A DNA stretch of 64,000 nucleotides from Ascoidea asiatica (lineage: Eukaryota > Ascomycota > Saccharomycetes > Ascoideales > Ascoideaceae), in contig BCKQ01000006.1 of the NCBI GenBank assembly GCA_001600695.1, positions 624,327 through 688,326 of the forward strand, in the 5' to 3' direction. The position numbers were made by a program, and so were the translations under genes. Numbering within the stretch: position 1 is the first letter of the stretch; every line of letters starts with the position of its first letter. Shown here piece after piece: positions 22,449 to 32,333 of the stretch. The notes beneath the pieces were generated by a model. It saw only the letters and a program-made list of their open reading frames with translations. It was not told the DNA's origin and ran no database searches.

Positions 22449-24770
22449 CTATTTTAAACCTCGCTTTTCTAAAATATCTTCAACATAATTATTATATCCC
22501 ATTCTAAGTAATTTTACTCTTTTTTTATGAATTCCTTTTATTGCTTCTTTTTTAATTTTAGTTTTATAATTTCTCATTTTTAATTGTTCTTTTTTATTAT
22601 TTTTTATATAAATTTTTTCTTCTTTTGAATTATTTTTTGAATTTAAAATACCTTTAGATACTATATTACCTAAAATTGATGATCCTTCAATATAATTATT
22701 ACTCATTTTAACTTTATTTAAATCAAAAGGTATATTTTCAATTTCTCCATTATTAAATTTATTAATATCTTCATTTAAATCCCAAATCATATTTTCAAAT
22801 AAAAAATTTTTTAATTTAATTTCTTCTTCATTTAATTTTTCATTTAATTTCATTGATTTACATCCATTATTTTTATCAATTAAAGCTCTTGATCTTGCTT
22901 TTGTTATCCAATATCCAAAATTTCCTGAATTTTCATTTTTAAGTTCAAAAATCATTTCATTATATATAATTTTAAAAATATTTTGAAAATATTTATTATA
23001 TGTCATTTTTGATCCTGATTTTATTAATTGTAAAAAAGTTTCTGCATTTGGTTGAATTTTAAATTTTTTTTTAAATGTATTATATATTGAAAATGATAAA
23101 TCTAATCTATTTAAATCTGCAAAATTTCTTAAAAATACATTCATTATAATAATCATTGAACTTTTAAATTTTTTTTTTTCAATATTTGGATTTTGATATA
23201 TAATTTTTTTAAAATATATCCAACTTTCTTCAAATCTTTCATTATTAGTTTTTAATCTCAATTTATTATTATTATCATCATTAATAAATTTTTCCTTTCT
23301 TTTATTTATAATTTTATGAATTATAGCTTTTATTGAAACTTCATCTATTAATTCTTTATTTGATAAAGTTACTTTAATAAAATCTTCAGTTATACCTTTA
23401 TCTTCCATTAAATCAATTATCATTCTTCTCATTAATTTACAATTAATTTTTTTATCTAAATATTTAGTAATAAATTTAAAATAAAAATATTTTAATTCAA
23501 CATTTGGTAAAATTTTATAAATTAAAGTATATGTAGCATCATCACAAATAATTTTATTAAATCTCATTTGAATTAAAATATTATTTAATCTAATTAATGG
23601 ATTAATAGTATTTGATAAAGCTTTTGTTTGAAATGATAAATATTTTAATAAAACATTAAAAGTAAAAGTATTTGGTTTAAATTTTTGTACTTTAATTAAT
23701 TGATCAAAAAGTAAATTTAATTTTTTAAGATTATTATTTTTTTGATAAAATTGCATTGCAAAATTATATGAATTAGTATTTAAAAATTTTTTATATTTTT
23801 CAAATTCAATTATAAAAATTTTATCAATTAAATATGAAATTATACCATTTTGACCTGAAGCATTTTTAAAATGAAAATTTTTTGATGTTAAAATAAATAA
23901 ATAATTATTTAAAATTGAAGTATCTAAATTTTCAATTTTTGGTAATATTGGTAAAATATCTGTATAAATATCTCTTTTTTCTAATAAATTTGAAAAATCT
24001 GGTTTTGTTGATTTAATATTTTCATTTATTAAATTAGATGAAATTTTTCTTTCTAATTCGCTAAAATCAATCAAACTTGTTTCAAAACCAGACTCAGGAT
24101 TTTCAAAATTTAATGGACGACTTGAATTTGAACTTGATTTTGGATAAAAATCTAAAGAAGATGGATGCTTATTTAAATTTGATTCCCTGAAAACTAAGAC
24201 CAAATTTTTAATGATTTCTTTAAACATTTCTTGATCATTTAATTTATCTTCATTATCATATAATTTATATTTGGGAATTTTATATAATGCTTGTTTTTCC
24301 TCATTTGGTCGTCTTTTATTAAAAATTCCTTTTAATGGATGATTTGAAGTTTCTAATTTATATGATTCTAATATTCTACCAAAAGAAGAATCTTTTCCAA
24401 TTAATGGAAGAATCTCTTGCAATTCCAAGTTATGCATTTCTTTAAGTTCTTTTGTTTTATCTTGCTTTAACTTGGCAGTATCATTTTCACTTTTGACATT
24501 TTCATTTACTTTATCATTTTTATCTAAATTTTGAGAATTTTCTTCATTTGGGTGTGACTTATTTTGAAACTCTCCTAGTTGTATATTACCATAAATATTC
24601 TTATTGGCTTGTCGCACTAAGGGTATTCTTGGACCATCATTCTCTTTAATTGGAACTGTTAATTTTCTTTTAATAAAAGCAGAAGTTAGAGGTTTTGAAG
24701 AAATTGTATAAAATTTTCTTAGTCTTCGTGTGTGTCTATATATTATTACTTGTGATTTATAATTAAACAT
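22449..24770 (-). CDS. Mitochondrial PPR-like RNA-binding protein
   Basis: The 773-residue product begins with a basic, Ser-containing presequence (MFNYKSQVIIYRHTRRLRKF...) typical of matrix proteins. The middle and C-terminal parts are all helical, with pentatricopeptide-like elements such as 'KFKPNTFTFNVLLKYL' (about 360), 'IICDDATYTLIYKIL' (about 405) and 'KIQPNAETFLQLIKSG' (about 570). Yeast proteins of this type (for example Ccm1, Aep3, Rmd9) stabilise or process mitochondrial RNAs. I cannot assign it to one of them. It ends in a very basic tail. ATCACGTG stands 232 bases upstream of the ATG. Confidence 0.6.
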   Translation of the reverse strand: MFNYKSQVIIYRHTRRLRKFYTISSKPLTSAFIKRKLTVPIKENDGPRIPLVRQANKNIYGNIQLGEFQNKSHPNEENSQNLDKNDKVNENVKSENDTAKLKQDKTKELKEMHNLELQEILPLIGKDSSFGRILESYKLETSNHPLKGIFNKRRPNEEKQALYKIPKYKLYDNEDKLNDQEMFKEIIKNLVLVFRESNLNKHPSSLDFYPKSSSNSSRPLNFENPESGFETSLIDFSELERKISSNLINENIKSTKPDFSNLLEKRDIYTDILPILPKIENLDTSILNNYLFILTSKNFHFKNASGQNGIISYLIDKIFIIEFEKYKKFLNTNSYNFAMQFYQKNNNLKKLNLLFDQLIKVQKFKPNTFTFNVLLKYLSFQTKALSNTINPLIRLNNILIQMRFNKIICDDATYTLIYKILPNVELKYFYFKFITKYLDKKINCKLMRRMIIDLMEDKGITEDFIKVTLSNKELIDEVSIKAIIHKIINKRKEKFINDDNNNKLRLKTNNERFEESWIYFKKIIYQNPNIEKKKFKSSMIIIMNVFLRNFADLNRLDLSFSIYNTFKKKFKIQPNAETFLQLIKSGSKMTYNKYFQNIFKIIYNEMIFELKNENSGNFGYWITKARSRALIDKNNGCKSMKLNEKLNEEEIKLKNFLFENMIWDLNEDINKFNNGEIENIPFDLNKVKMSNNYIEGSSILGNIVSKGILNSKNNSKEEKIYIKNNKKEQLKMRNYKTKIKKEAIKGIHKKRVKLLRMGYNNYVEDILEKRGLK

Positions 24771-25001
24771 TGCTCATTTTACTTATCTTTGAAGTAACAT
24801 AAGTATCATTGTAGTTTCCTTTCTTTCATGAGGTTTCATATTTCAGAATTATAAGATTAAAAAAGTTATCAACATTAAATAGTTTCTTGTCATCAAACAC
24901 TTCTCTTTGATTTGCCACACCCCAAAAACCAATAAACCTTCTTTTGAATCTTCTTGTGAGATTGATTCAATGCAAACTTTGCTAATCGACTCAGCGCTTA
25001 A

Positions 25002-25009
25002 ATCACGTG
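25002..25009 (+). promoter_or_regulatory. Cbf1-type E-box ATCACGTG
   Basis: A perfect ATCACGTG lies 232 bases upstream of the PPR-like start codon and beyond the 3' end of AIM23. A second copy lies upstream of the COI1-like gene, so two mitochondrial genes of this window carry the same octamer. Function is inferred from the motif. Confidence 0.45.
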
Positions 25010-25229
25010 CCGTTATTATTGCGGTTAAATCACTCAAACTATTAACTCAGAGCGCCTCTCAGGTAAATAAAAAAAGAATAGTGAATAAATATATTAAAGT
25101 AACAATAAAATGGGTTCATTCGTTTCTATTTACAATAATTATTTACAAAATATTAAAATGGTCTTTTGAATAAAGGATATTTTGAAAACAAATGAACTTA
25201 TTTTTTTTTACTGAAAGTTCATTATAATC

Positions 25230-26933
25230 TCAATTCATTTCAATTTTATCTTCATAAATGTTCTCAAGAACTTTCTTTTGTTTTTGTAATTCTAAAAGTT
25301 TTTTCTCTTCTCTTTTCTTTTGTTTATCCTGTCTTTCTTTCTTTTTCAACTCTTTTAATTTTTTTTTATCTAATCCTTTATCATTATTACTATTCAATAT
25401 TGGATTATCGGCTATTTCTTCATCTATGTTAATAGTTTCTTTATCTGAAATGAAATCTTGTTCTAGTGAATTATTTACATTGGATTTGGCAATTGTATTT
25501 TCTTTTGTAGATGCTTTTCCTGTAGTTGTAATAAATGCCATCATTTTACTTTTCACATCACCAGTGAATTTATATTTGAATTTTATATTTTCCTTGGTTT
25601 TTTCTAAAAAGGTTTTTAATGATTCTACTATTTGATTTCTTTGAACTAATTCTAAAGGATCAAGTTTTTTAACTTTTTTTTCAATTTCAACTCCATTCTC
25701 AGTCTTTTTTTCAGTTTCAGTATCAGATACTGAAACAGATTTTTCTCCATTTTCTTTTTTTATTTCAATTTCCAATTCAGAAGCAGATTCTGTTTCATTC
25801 TCATTAAATGTTGATAAATCTAAATTTTCAACTGATAAAGTTTTTTTATTAAAAGAATTTTTATCAGCTAACATTAATAAAATTTTTTTATTTTTAGAAT
25901 TAATTGAATTATTTGAACTATTTAATAATTTTAAAATTTCATTAAATTTTTGATTACCTAAATCTTTAAGTGATGAATTCCAACTAATTTTAATAATTTT
26001 TAAATTTAAATTTGAATTTGAATTTTTTGATTTATTTTTTTCAATTTTTTTTTGAAATTCTGGATTTAATTCTTTTAATTTAATTTCATATAATTTATCT
26101 GAAATTCTTTTTAATAAAAGTTTATTATCAATTAATTTAATTAATGGAATTTTAATATTTGGTTCATTTTTAGATTCTGTTATATTTACAATTGATGGTG
26201 ACATTTTAAGATTAATTAAATTATATTTAACTGAATTTTTCTTAAAAGTTGTTGATGAATTATAATTGGAATTTGAATTATAATTAGAATTTAATTGAAC
26301 TTGTGGTTGACATAATTTATATAAATCAAGAAAAGAAATTTCTTGAATTTTATTTTCATTTGGAGGTATGAAATTTATATAACCTCTTGGATTCATATTT
26401 TCATAAATTTCTTTAGTTAAATCATTAAGATAAATATTTAAATTATCATTTTTAACATCCCATTTTATATTAATTCTTTTTCTATTTTTATTACCAGATG
26501 TTTTAATGTTATTTTTATTGTTACTATTATTATTATAATTATTGTTATAATTATTGTTATTATTATTGTTGAAATTATTATAATTTTGATTACCGTTTGA
26601 ATAATTATTATTCTTATTTAGGATTCTTTGATGATTTGGTTTTTTTAAACCAAAAGAAAATTCTGGATCAAGAGATTTTGTTGAAGGTCTAATTCTACTT
26701 GATTTGTTTGTCTTAAGACTTGAAAGTATATCCTTATTTCTGATTTCTCTTTTAAGACTATTAAAAGTATTCAAATTATCTAAAGATTTTCCAATTAATG
26801 AATTAAGATCCTTTTCAATACTATTATCATTACTGTTTTTATTTCTATTAATACTATTTAATATAATGTTATTCTTACTTGAAAGAAATCGTGTAGATAT
26901 TTTTGAATTTTTAAGAAACATATTTTTTAACAT
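25230..26933 (-). CDS. AIM23: Mitochondrial translation initiation factor 3 (Aim23)
   Basis: Aim23 is the yeast mitochondrial IF3. The product (567 residues) has a mitochondrial presequence, then a long Asn-rich insertion (about 110-145). The IF3 N-domain signature includes 'IPLIKLIDNKLLLKRISDKL' (about 265-285). The IF3 C-domain has 'IIKISWNSSLKDLG' followed by 'ILLMLADKNS' (about 315-360). Conserved 'KSKMMAFIT' (about 465) and the basic coiled-coil tail 'LKELKKKERQDKQKKR' agree with S. cerevisiae Aim23. It is longer than that protein (356 aa) because of low-complexity insertions. Start ATG at 26933. Confidence 0.85.
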   Translation of the reverse strand: MLKNMFLKNSKISTRFLSSKNNIILNSINRNKNSNDNSIEKDLNSLIGKSLDNLNTFNSLKREIRNKDILSSLKTNKSSRIRPSTKSLDPEFSFGLKKPNHQRILNKNNNYSNGNQNYNNFNNNNNNNYNNNYNNNSNNKNNIKTSGNKNRKRINIKWDVKNDNLNIYLNDLTKEIYENMNPRGYINFIPPNENKIQEISFLDLYKLCQPQVQLNSNYNSNSNYNSSTTFKKNSVKYNLINLKMSPSIVNITESKNEPNIKIPLIKLIDNKLLLKRISDKLYEIKLKELNPEFQKKIEKNKSKNSNSNLNLKIIKISWNSSLKDLGNQKFNEILKLLNSSNNSINSKNKKILLMLADKNSFNKKTLSVENLDLSTFNENETESASELEIEIKKENGEKSVSVSDTETEKKTENGVEIEKKVKKLDPLELVQRNQIVESLKTFLEKTKENIKFKYKFTGDVKSKMMAFITTTGKASTKENTIAKSNVNNSLEQDFISDKETINIDEEIADNPILNSNNDKGLDKKKLKELKKKERQDKQKKREEKKLLELQKQKKVLENIYEDKIEMN

Positions 26934-27584
26934 TATGAGAATATTTAGTTCATATTATAAACTTTTTGATAATAATTCAGTACGGTGAAATTTCCAATAA
27001 ATAATCTAATGAATCTATCAATATCTTTAACCTTTTTTTAATTAATATTCAAGTATTTTAGGATTTACTTTTCTAAATATATCCAATACTATTTACCAAT
27101 ATTATTTCAATTTTATTTTTCTTTTAATTCTGAGAAATCAAAATCACCTTTTATGCTTAAGGTTTCTTTTGAAAAATATTAAAAATGTGAAAATCCCTCA
27201 TAATTTTAAGATATTGTTGGTTTTTTAATTTCTCAAATTTTTTATTGTTACTGGATATAGAACTTAAACCCCGTGATAATGGACTTTGGCTTTACCATCC
27301 ACGGAAAAAAGCATTTCTCTTATGGTGGATCTCGATTTATCTATTAAATGAAATGATATCAAAAAAATAAAAATGAATATTGAACTATATTCAAAAAAGA
27401 ACATCCAAGAGATAATTATCTGATTATGAAATAATGTATCTGCAATAAAATAATAACCTCTTTCAAACATTCAAGATTTTCCAGATTCTATGGTCAAAAT
27501 TTTTTGAAAATCAAAATGAAAAGGTTAATTAAGTGCTACAATATTTATAATAATGGAATAATATTTTTTTTGATGATCAAATAG
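26934..27584. other. Intergenic region left of the inverted repeat
   Basis: This stretch holds the AIM23 promoter and, toward the right, sequence of unclear origin just outside the repeat arm. A 23-bp motif at 27524-27546 matches 9286-9308, downstream of the broken gene, with two differences. A short open frame at about 27264-27470 (-) has no recognisable features. The left arm begins at 27585. Confidence 0.4.
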
Positions 27585-27585
27585 T

Positions 27586-28038
27586 GATTTTGTATTTGAT
27601 TGTTCAGGATTACCAATAACTTTTAAAACTGCTTTACAAGCTTTAAAACCAAGAGGTACTTTAGTTAATTTAGCTATATGGCCAAATAAACCAATTGATT
27701 TTTTTCCAATGGATATGACAAGTGGTGAAAAAAGAATAACAGGTTCAATGTGTTATACAATTGAAGATTTTGAAGGTATTATAAATTGTATGGCTAATGG
27801 TAAAATGAATTTAGAAAATGTTAAAAAATTAATTACTGGTAAAGTTGAAATTGAAAATGCTATTCAAGGTGGTTTTAAAGAATTAATTGAAAATAAAGAT
27901 AAACATATTAAAATTTTAATATCTCCATTAAGTTTAAATGAAAATGGTGAAATTATTAATTCTACAGAATCTATTCAACAACAAAAAACATCACAGACAT
28001 CAGAGACATCAGAGACATCAGAGGAATTAAAAGAATAG
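27586..28038 (+). pseudogene. 5'-truncated copy of the butanediol dehydrogenase gene
   Basis: The frame matches residues about 281-431 of the intact BDH1-type gene at 58029-59324, through the C-terminal stop. The N-terminal zinc-binding domain and the first part of the NAD domain are missing. Homology begins at the repeat-arm edge. An in-frame TGA stands four codons upstream, so no longer protein is possible. The first in-frame ATG (27709) would give 109 residues without an active site. Confidence 0.9.
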
Positions 28039-28041
28039 AAA

Positions 28042-28096
28042 GAATCATATAATCTTGGACTGTATTATTTTGCAATTGCATTTTTACTTTATATTT

Positions 28097-28127
<31 letters not shown>

Positions 28128-29212
28128 TTACTTATAGATTTCATTAATTATCTTTATGTTATCAATTATCATATATATCATCCCCATTATAATTATTATC
28201 TTTTTTATCATCTTTTTTACATATGTTTATTTCAATCAAATCTTCATTATCTTATTATTCGTATTCTATGGATTCTCGAGTCAATTTTCATAATCTAAGC
28301 TATTTTTACTCCCTAAGAATATGAATTAAACGATTAAAAATAACTTTGGCAATTTTTTGGAATAATATATCAACTTTGCACTTCACTTCACTTCACTTCT
28401 AAATTAAAAACATGAATATCAATCAATACTCGAATAGAATGATATTCGAATAACAATAGAAATAGAAATAGAAACTGAATAAAATGAATATAGAAAATGA
28501 ATATAGACTGAAATATAATACGAAATTAAATCGGCATTTACACGCACATAGCAACTACACTGCAATTACCGTACTTAGGGACTACACGCCTGTGCTTAGT
28601 CTATTTGTCTCGGGATCCAAAAGAATGGCGTCGAATAAAGCATAATTCCAGAAAAGAATGAGAGAAATTGAAGATTGAAGATTGAAGATAGGAAACCTTG
28701 TTTGGAAAGCATGAAGCTTGAAGCTCTGGTTTCTATTTTAAATATACTGCCAGCAACCTATTGTTCTGAATCAGTGTATCGATATATTTAATTGCTATTC
28801 GACAATCAATGTACCTCATTTCTTATTCCTTATTCCTTATTCCTATATTGATTATTGCTCATATTCCAGCAAGCTTTCTTATTTGACTGGTCTGGGTCCT
28901 AACTTTATTATTTAGAAATACAAGTTCGAGGGAGAGACCTTTGGCTTTTATCTAGAACAAGTTACTTAAAATACAATGATTATTTCCATAATGAAAAACT
29001 ATTATTAGTATTCTCAAACTTCCACTTCTTTTTTATTTTTACTTTCACTCTTTTATATATAAATAGTGGTTTTTCATATAAAAGCAAGTCAATGGCACTC
29101 TATTTTAAATATTTCACTTCAATATTTCCTCAATATTTTTTGTAATAACATTACCTATTAACAAAATAATATACATAACTACATCTATTNTTATTATTAC
29201 CTAATATCAATC
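28042..29212 (+). other. Promoter and leader region in the left repeat arm
   Basis: This 1.17 kb lies within the inverted repeat. It holds a (TTTA)n tract (28091-28128), the GC-richer stretch at 28545-28630, a probable TATA box (TATATATAAATA near 29054) and the leader of the 611-codon gene. An ambiguous base (n) stands at 29190. The same region occurs in the right arm at 56826-58028. Confidence 0.5.
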
Positions 29213-31048
29213 ATGGCCAAGGACATTCTTCATCTCTCACCAGATGATGTTTCATTTCTTCTAGAAGTTGAGAAATATAGTAATGTAAACACAAATGATG
29301 ATAATTTTTTAACTATCGACAGCATCAAAAGCTCTACTGATGGCAATAACCCCAATAATGACAAGAATCATAATAATCATATNAACAAAATTGAACAATC
29401 AGATGAAACAATAAGCTTTATATCCGATTTTTCTCCAAGTATAATCAACATACAAAATCACGAAAAAGAAAATTATAAGATTCTGAATAAAAGAAACAGA
29501 TCAACTTCTTTATTATCCATCAGTGAATCTTGTTTCAATAACAAAACTAAAAGTCGTACTAGTAACAATCATCATCATAATAGTAATAATGCTGATAACT
29601 TAAATAATGATAGCTTCAATAGTAGTATTAGAAGTATCAGAAGCATAAGCAGAAACAATAGTATTAAAAGCACAAATAGTGGAGGGAGGATTAAAAGTGT
29701 GGTTTGCAACATGAGTGTTTCTAGTCTACCAAAGCAGAGTATGAACTTGAGTAGTGCCAATTTAAGTATCAAAAGTATCAACGCTAGTCTTAGAGGAATT
29801 GAGGATAAAAAAAATGGAGTTCATGTTCATAATAAATCAAACCTTAGTAATTCTGTTGGTAATTTTGGTAATATTCACAATGAAAGTGGCTCTTCTTTGG
29901 GTAACATGGTTTCATCGAGATTCAGTTTCACTCCTTCCATTGCAATAAATGTCATTGACCCTTCAAATGAAAGAAGAACAATACTGAGATCAAAAGGTAG
30001 TAAAGCATATAAATCAATTCGATTATATAAAAAAGATAATAAATCTAAAAGCAAAGAAGATATAATATTCAGAAAAGACAAAAATACATCATTTGATAAA
30101 GTCAATAGAGATTTATATATTCATACAAACAATGATATTTCCGAAATCAAAAGAAATATGTTGGATCTGGGTAGAGGAAATGGAACACAAAAACATAATA
30201 AATTCAAGAATCTGTCTAAAATGAGAGTAGAGGTTGCTCTGAGAGAATCTGAAAGAGAGAAACATGGAGATGATAATTATAAAGGTATACAAACAAAAAC
30301 TAGAGGTAGTCTGAAACCTTTGAGACTGAAGAAGCTGTTTGAGAATTTACGTAATCCACTGTTGAGTAAGAAGACAATTAAAAATGTTGATACTAAGAAT
30401 ACCGAAAGTGTTAATGACAAGGAGAAAATAAATACAACCACCATCGGTGCTAATAACAATACAAAGGGGAGTCAAATTAGAGATAGTGAAAAGGTAATCG
30501 ATGACCAAATTGAAAAAGTAAAAAGCCAGGTTCCTGATATTGAGAATAATAAGAAAGATAAAAGGAATACTACTATGGATGCTAGCATTGATGTCGAGGA
30601 TAACAAGTCTCTCAAAGATATTATTGATGAAGTTTATCTTTACGATGAAGGAGAGGTATATACCAGTGTGAAAGTTGGCGTGAGTAGTATAGATTTCGCT
30701 GATAGCTGTTTTAGCTATGAGAGTAGTCTGAATGAAAAAAGTAAAGAAAGTGAGATCAGTGAGATTACTGAAACTACCAATACTGCAGATAATACCGGAA
30801 GCAGAAGCAGTGAAGAGAGTAGTAAGAGCAAGAAAGATGAACTAGCTAGCTTACTTCAGAAGGCCAAGAAACAGGAATTGAATATGATGTTTACAGATGA
30901 TTATATGAAAGGGATACATAAAGGTCAATATTCCAACGTAGCTGAACTCATCAATGAAAGCCATCATAGAGAATCTAAAAAAATTGGAAGGAGATTCTCG
31001 AAATGCTTTAAGTTTTTTAAAAGCAAGTCTGAGCTTATAGAAGTTTGA
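29213..31048 (+). CDS. 611-residue protein of unknown function, repeat copy A
   Basis: The ATG at 29213 opens a frame for a hydrophilic, probably disordered protein. The N-terminus (AKDILHLSPDDVSFLLEVEK) looks like a short amphipathic module. The middle is Ser/Asn-rich with repeated SIRSIS/IKSTNS-type motifs, then a basic segment (about 340-390, 'LKPLRLKKLFENLRNPLL') and an acidic region. The tail is Lys/Phe-rich (RRFSKCFKFFKSKS). No membrane helix or catalytic motif is visible. Codon use is less AT-biased than in neighbours and includes several CTG codons. Codon 57 holds an ambiguous base (29383). The copy at 54990-56825 differs by two residues (Lys for Glu near 273, Ile for Leu near 360). 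I do not recognise the family. Confidence 0.7.
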   Translation: MAKDILHLSPDDVSFLLEVEKYSNVNTNDDNFLTIDSIKSSTDGNNPNNDKNHNNHXNKIEQSDETISFISDFSPSIINIQNHEKENYKILNKRNRSTSLLSISESCFNNKTKSRTSNNHHHNSNNADNLNNDSFNSSIRSIRSISRNNSIKSTNSGGRIKSVVCNMSVSSLPKQSMNLSSANLSIKSINASLRGIEDKKNGVHVHNKSNLSNSVGNFGNIHNESGSSLGNMVSSRFSFTPSIAINVIDPSNERRTILRSKGSKAYKSIRLYKKDNKSKSKEDIIFRKDKNTSFDKVNRDLYIHTNNDISEIKRNMLDLGRGNGTQKHNKFKNLSKMRVEVALRESEREKHGDDNYKGIQTKTRGSLKPLRLKKLFENLRNPLLSKKTIKNVDTKNTESVNDKEKINTTTIGANNNTKGSQIRDSEKVIDDQIEKVKSQVPDIENNKKDKRNTTMDASIDVEDNKSLKDIIDEVYLYDEGEVYTSVKVGVSSIDFADSCFSYESSLNEKSKESEISEITETTNTADNTGSRSSEESSKSKKDELASLLQKAKKQELNMMFTDDYMKGIHKGQYSNVAELINESHHRESKKIGRRFSKCFKFFKSKSELIEV

Positions 31049-32333
31049 GTTCTTATTATGCAAATCTATTCAATCAATTGCGTAATGAAATATGTAATGA
31101 AATATAACGAAATATAATGATATATAACCAAATATAATGAAATATAATGTAATATAATGAAATTTTAATAGTTGTATTTTAAAAGGCTTTTTTGAAAGTC
31201 GAGCTCGGAATGAACCTAAACCCTAATTACGCTTAAGCTTGAAAACTCGAAAACTTCGAGATTAAAGTTTAGCTCTTTAAATACATTATATTTGTTTCAT
31301 TAAAAACATTGAAAACTATTGTTTCTAATGATAGTTTTTGTTTGACAGTATAAGTGAATTGCCTGGCCATCTTTTATAAATATTTTTGAGATTTACTTTG
31401 TTGCTTATCAATCAAAGTCTAGAAAATTTCTTACCCAACGATATCTAACTTACCATTATATTATCGCTTATAGCTTATTTTTAAAGTGACGATTACATAT
31501 TAGGTGATTCTATAATCTCTAATGAATGATACACAGACTACAAGCAATATCGACATGTTTACACAAAATTAATCGGAAGTGATATCAATAGATGCTACTC
31601 TGTAAATATCAAGTCAGAACAATAATAAAAATACCGAGATTTTCAGTAATAACAAACGAAAAAATAATAGTCCATTTATAGAGCAGAAATTTGAAGTAAT
31701 CCTGGAAAAATGTCTTGAGAGCATTTGAAAAAGAGAAATGGTATGCAAAAATACATTTTGGTTGATATACATTGCTTATCATAAAAATCACTTCTTCAAT
31801 GAGCGATACTATCGCCTATGGTGGATGTGCTTTTTTTAATCGTAAGCAATACTATCACAGATATATAATCAGCATAGTGACTATAAAAACTCTTTCATTT
31901 AGACACAGTATTTTTTTTCTTTTGAGAGTTATTCTCGATTGAATCAATAGGCTTGCTTCTTGAAAAGATCAAGGATAGATTGACAAAGTTTTACAAAGCC
32001 AAAGGTGGTTACATAATAGAAATAGACGAGCAGCCAAATTATCCAGAATATTTAGAACAAATTTCTCATAGAAATTTAATCGAAGAAACTAAAAAAACTT
32101 TAAAATATATCTATTTAATGTAAGTATAAAGAAGTATAAATCATAACTAAGTTAAAAGAGTACATAAAAAGAAAAATGTATAATTATAAATTTCTATAAA
32201 AAAATTTCTAAAATACTTTAAGTCTCCAAATAGGTTAACTAACTATTTTCATATTATTTAGTAATAAATATTTCTTTCAAAATATTATTCATTAATGACA
32301 AATCAAAATGGATAAGTATTCAGGAAATATTTT
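31049..32333. other. Intergenic region with diverged repeat homology
   Basis: The end of the near-identical arm is at about 31149. From 31195 to about 31330 the sequence still aligns with the reverse complement of about 54705-54830 but with many differences. The rest is AT-rich. An orphan open frame lies at 31926-32123. Confidence 0.55.
31926..32123 (+). pseudogene. Orphan coding-like fragment without a start codon
   Basis: A 65-codon frame ends at TAA 32121-32123. Its amino-acid composition (charged, with 'IKDRLTKFYKAKGGYIIEID') looks more protein-like than random AT-rich DNA. It has no ATG except the last sense codon, and a TGA limits it at 31923. It could be the remnant of a gene or a terminal exon after an unrecognised intron. 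No family is recognised. Confidence 0.3.

Larger units (their letters stand above)
27585..31149 (+). repeat. Left arm of a 3.6-kb inverted repeat
   Basis: This arm is nearly identical, in reverse orientation, to 54880-58482. The match starts abruptly inside a BDH1 coding sequence at 27585 and runs through the intergenic region and the 611-codon gene to about 31149. Seen differences are few: two amino-acid changes in the 611-codon gene and three indels (about 13, 16 and 10 nt shorter here, near 29128, 29015 and 31105). The other arm carries the full BDH1 gene, so this is the derived copy. The interval between the arms is 23.7 kb. Confidence 0.95.

Noticed and set aside
27264-27470. A 68-codon minus-strand frame beside the left arm
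   Set aside because: It has hydrophobic composition typical of translated AT-rich DNA and no match I recognise.
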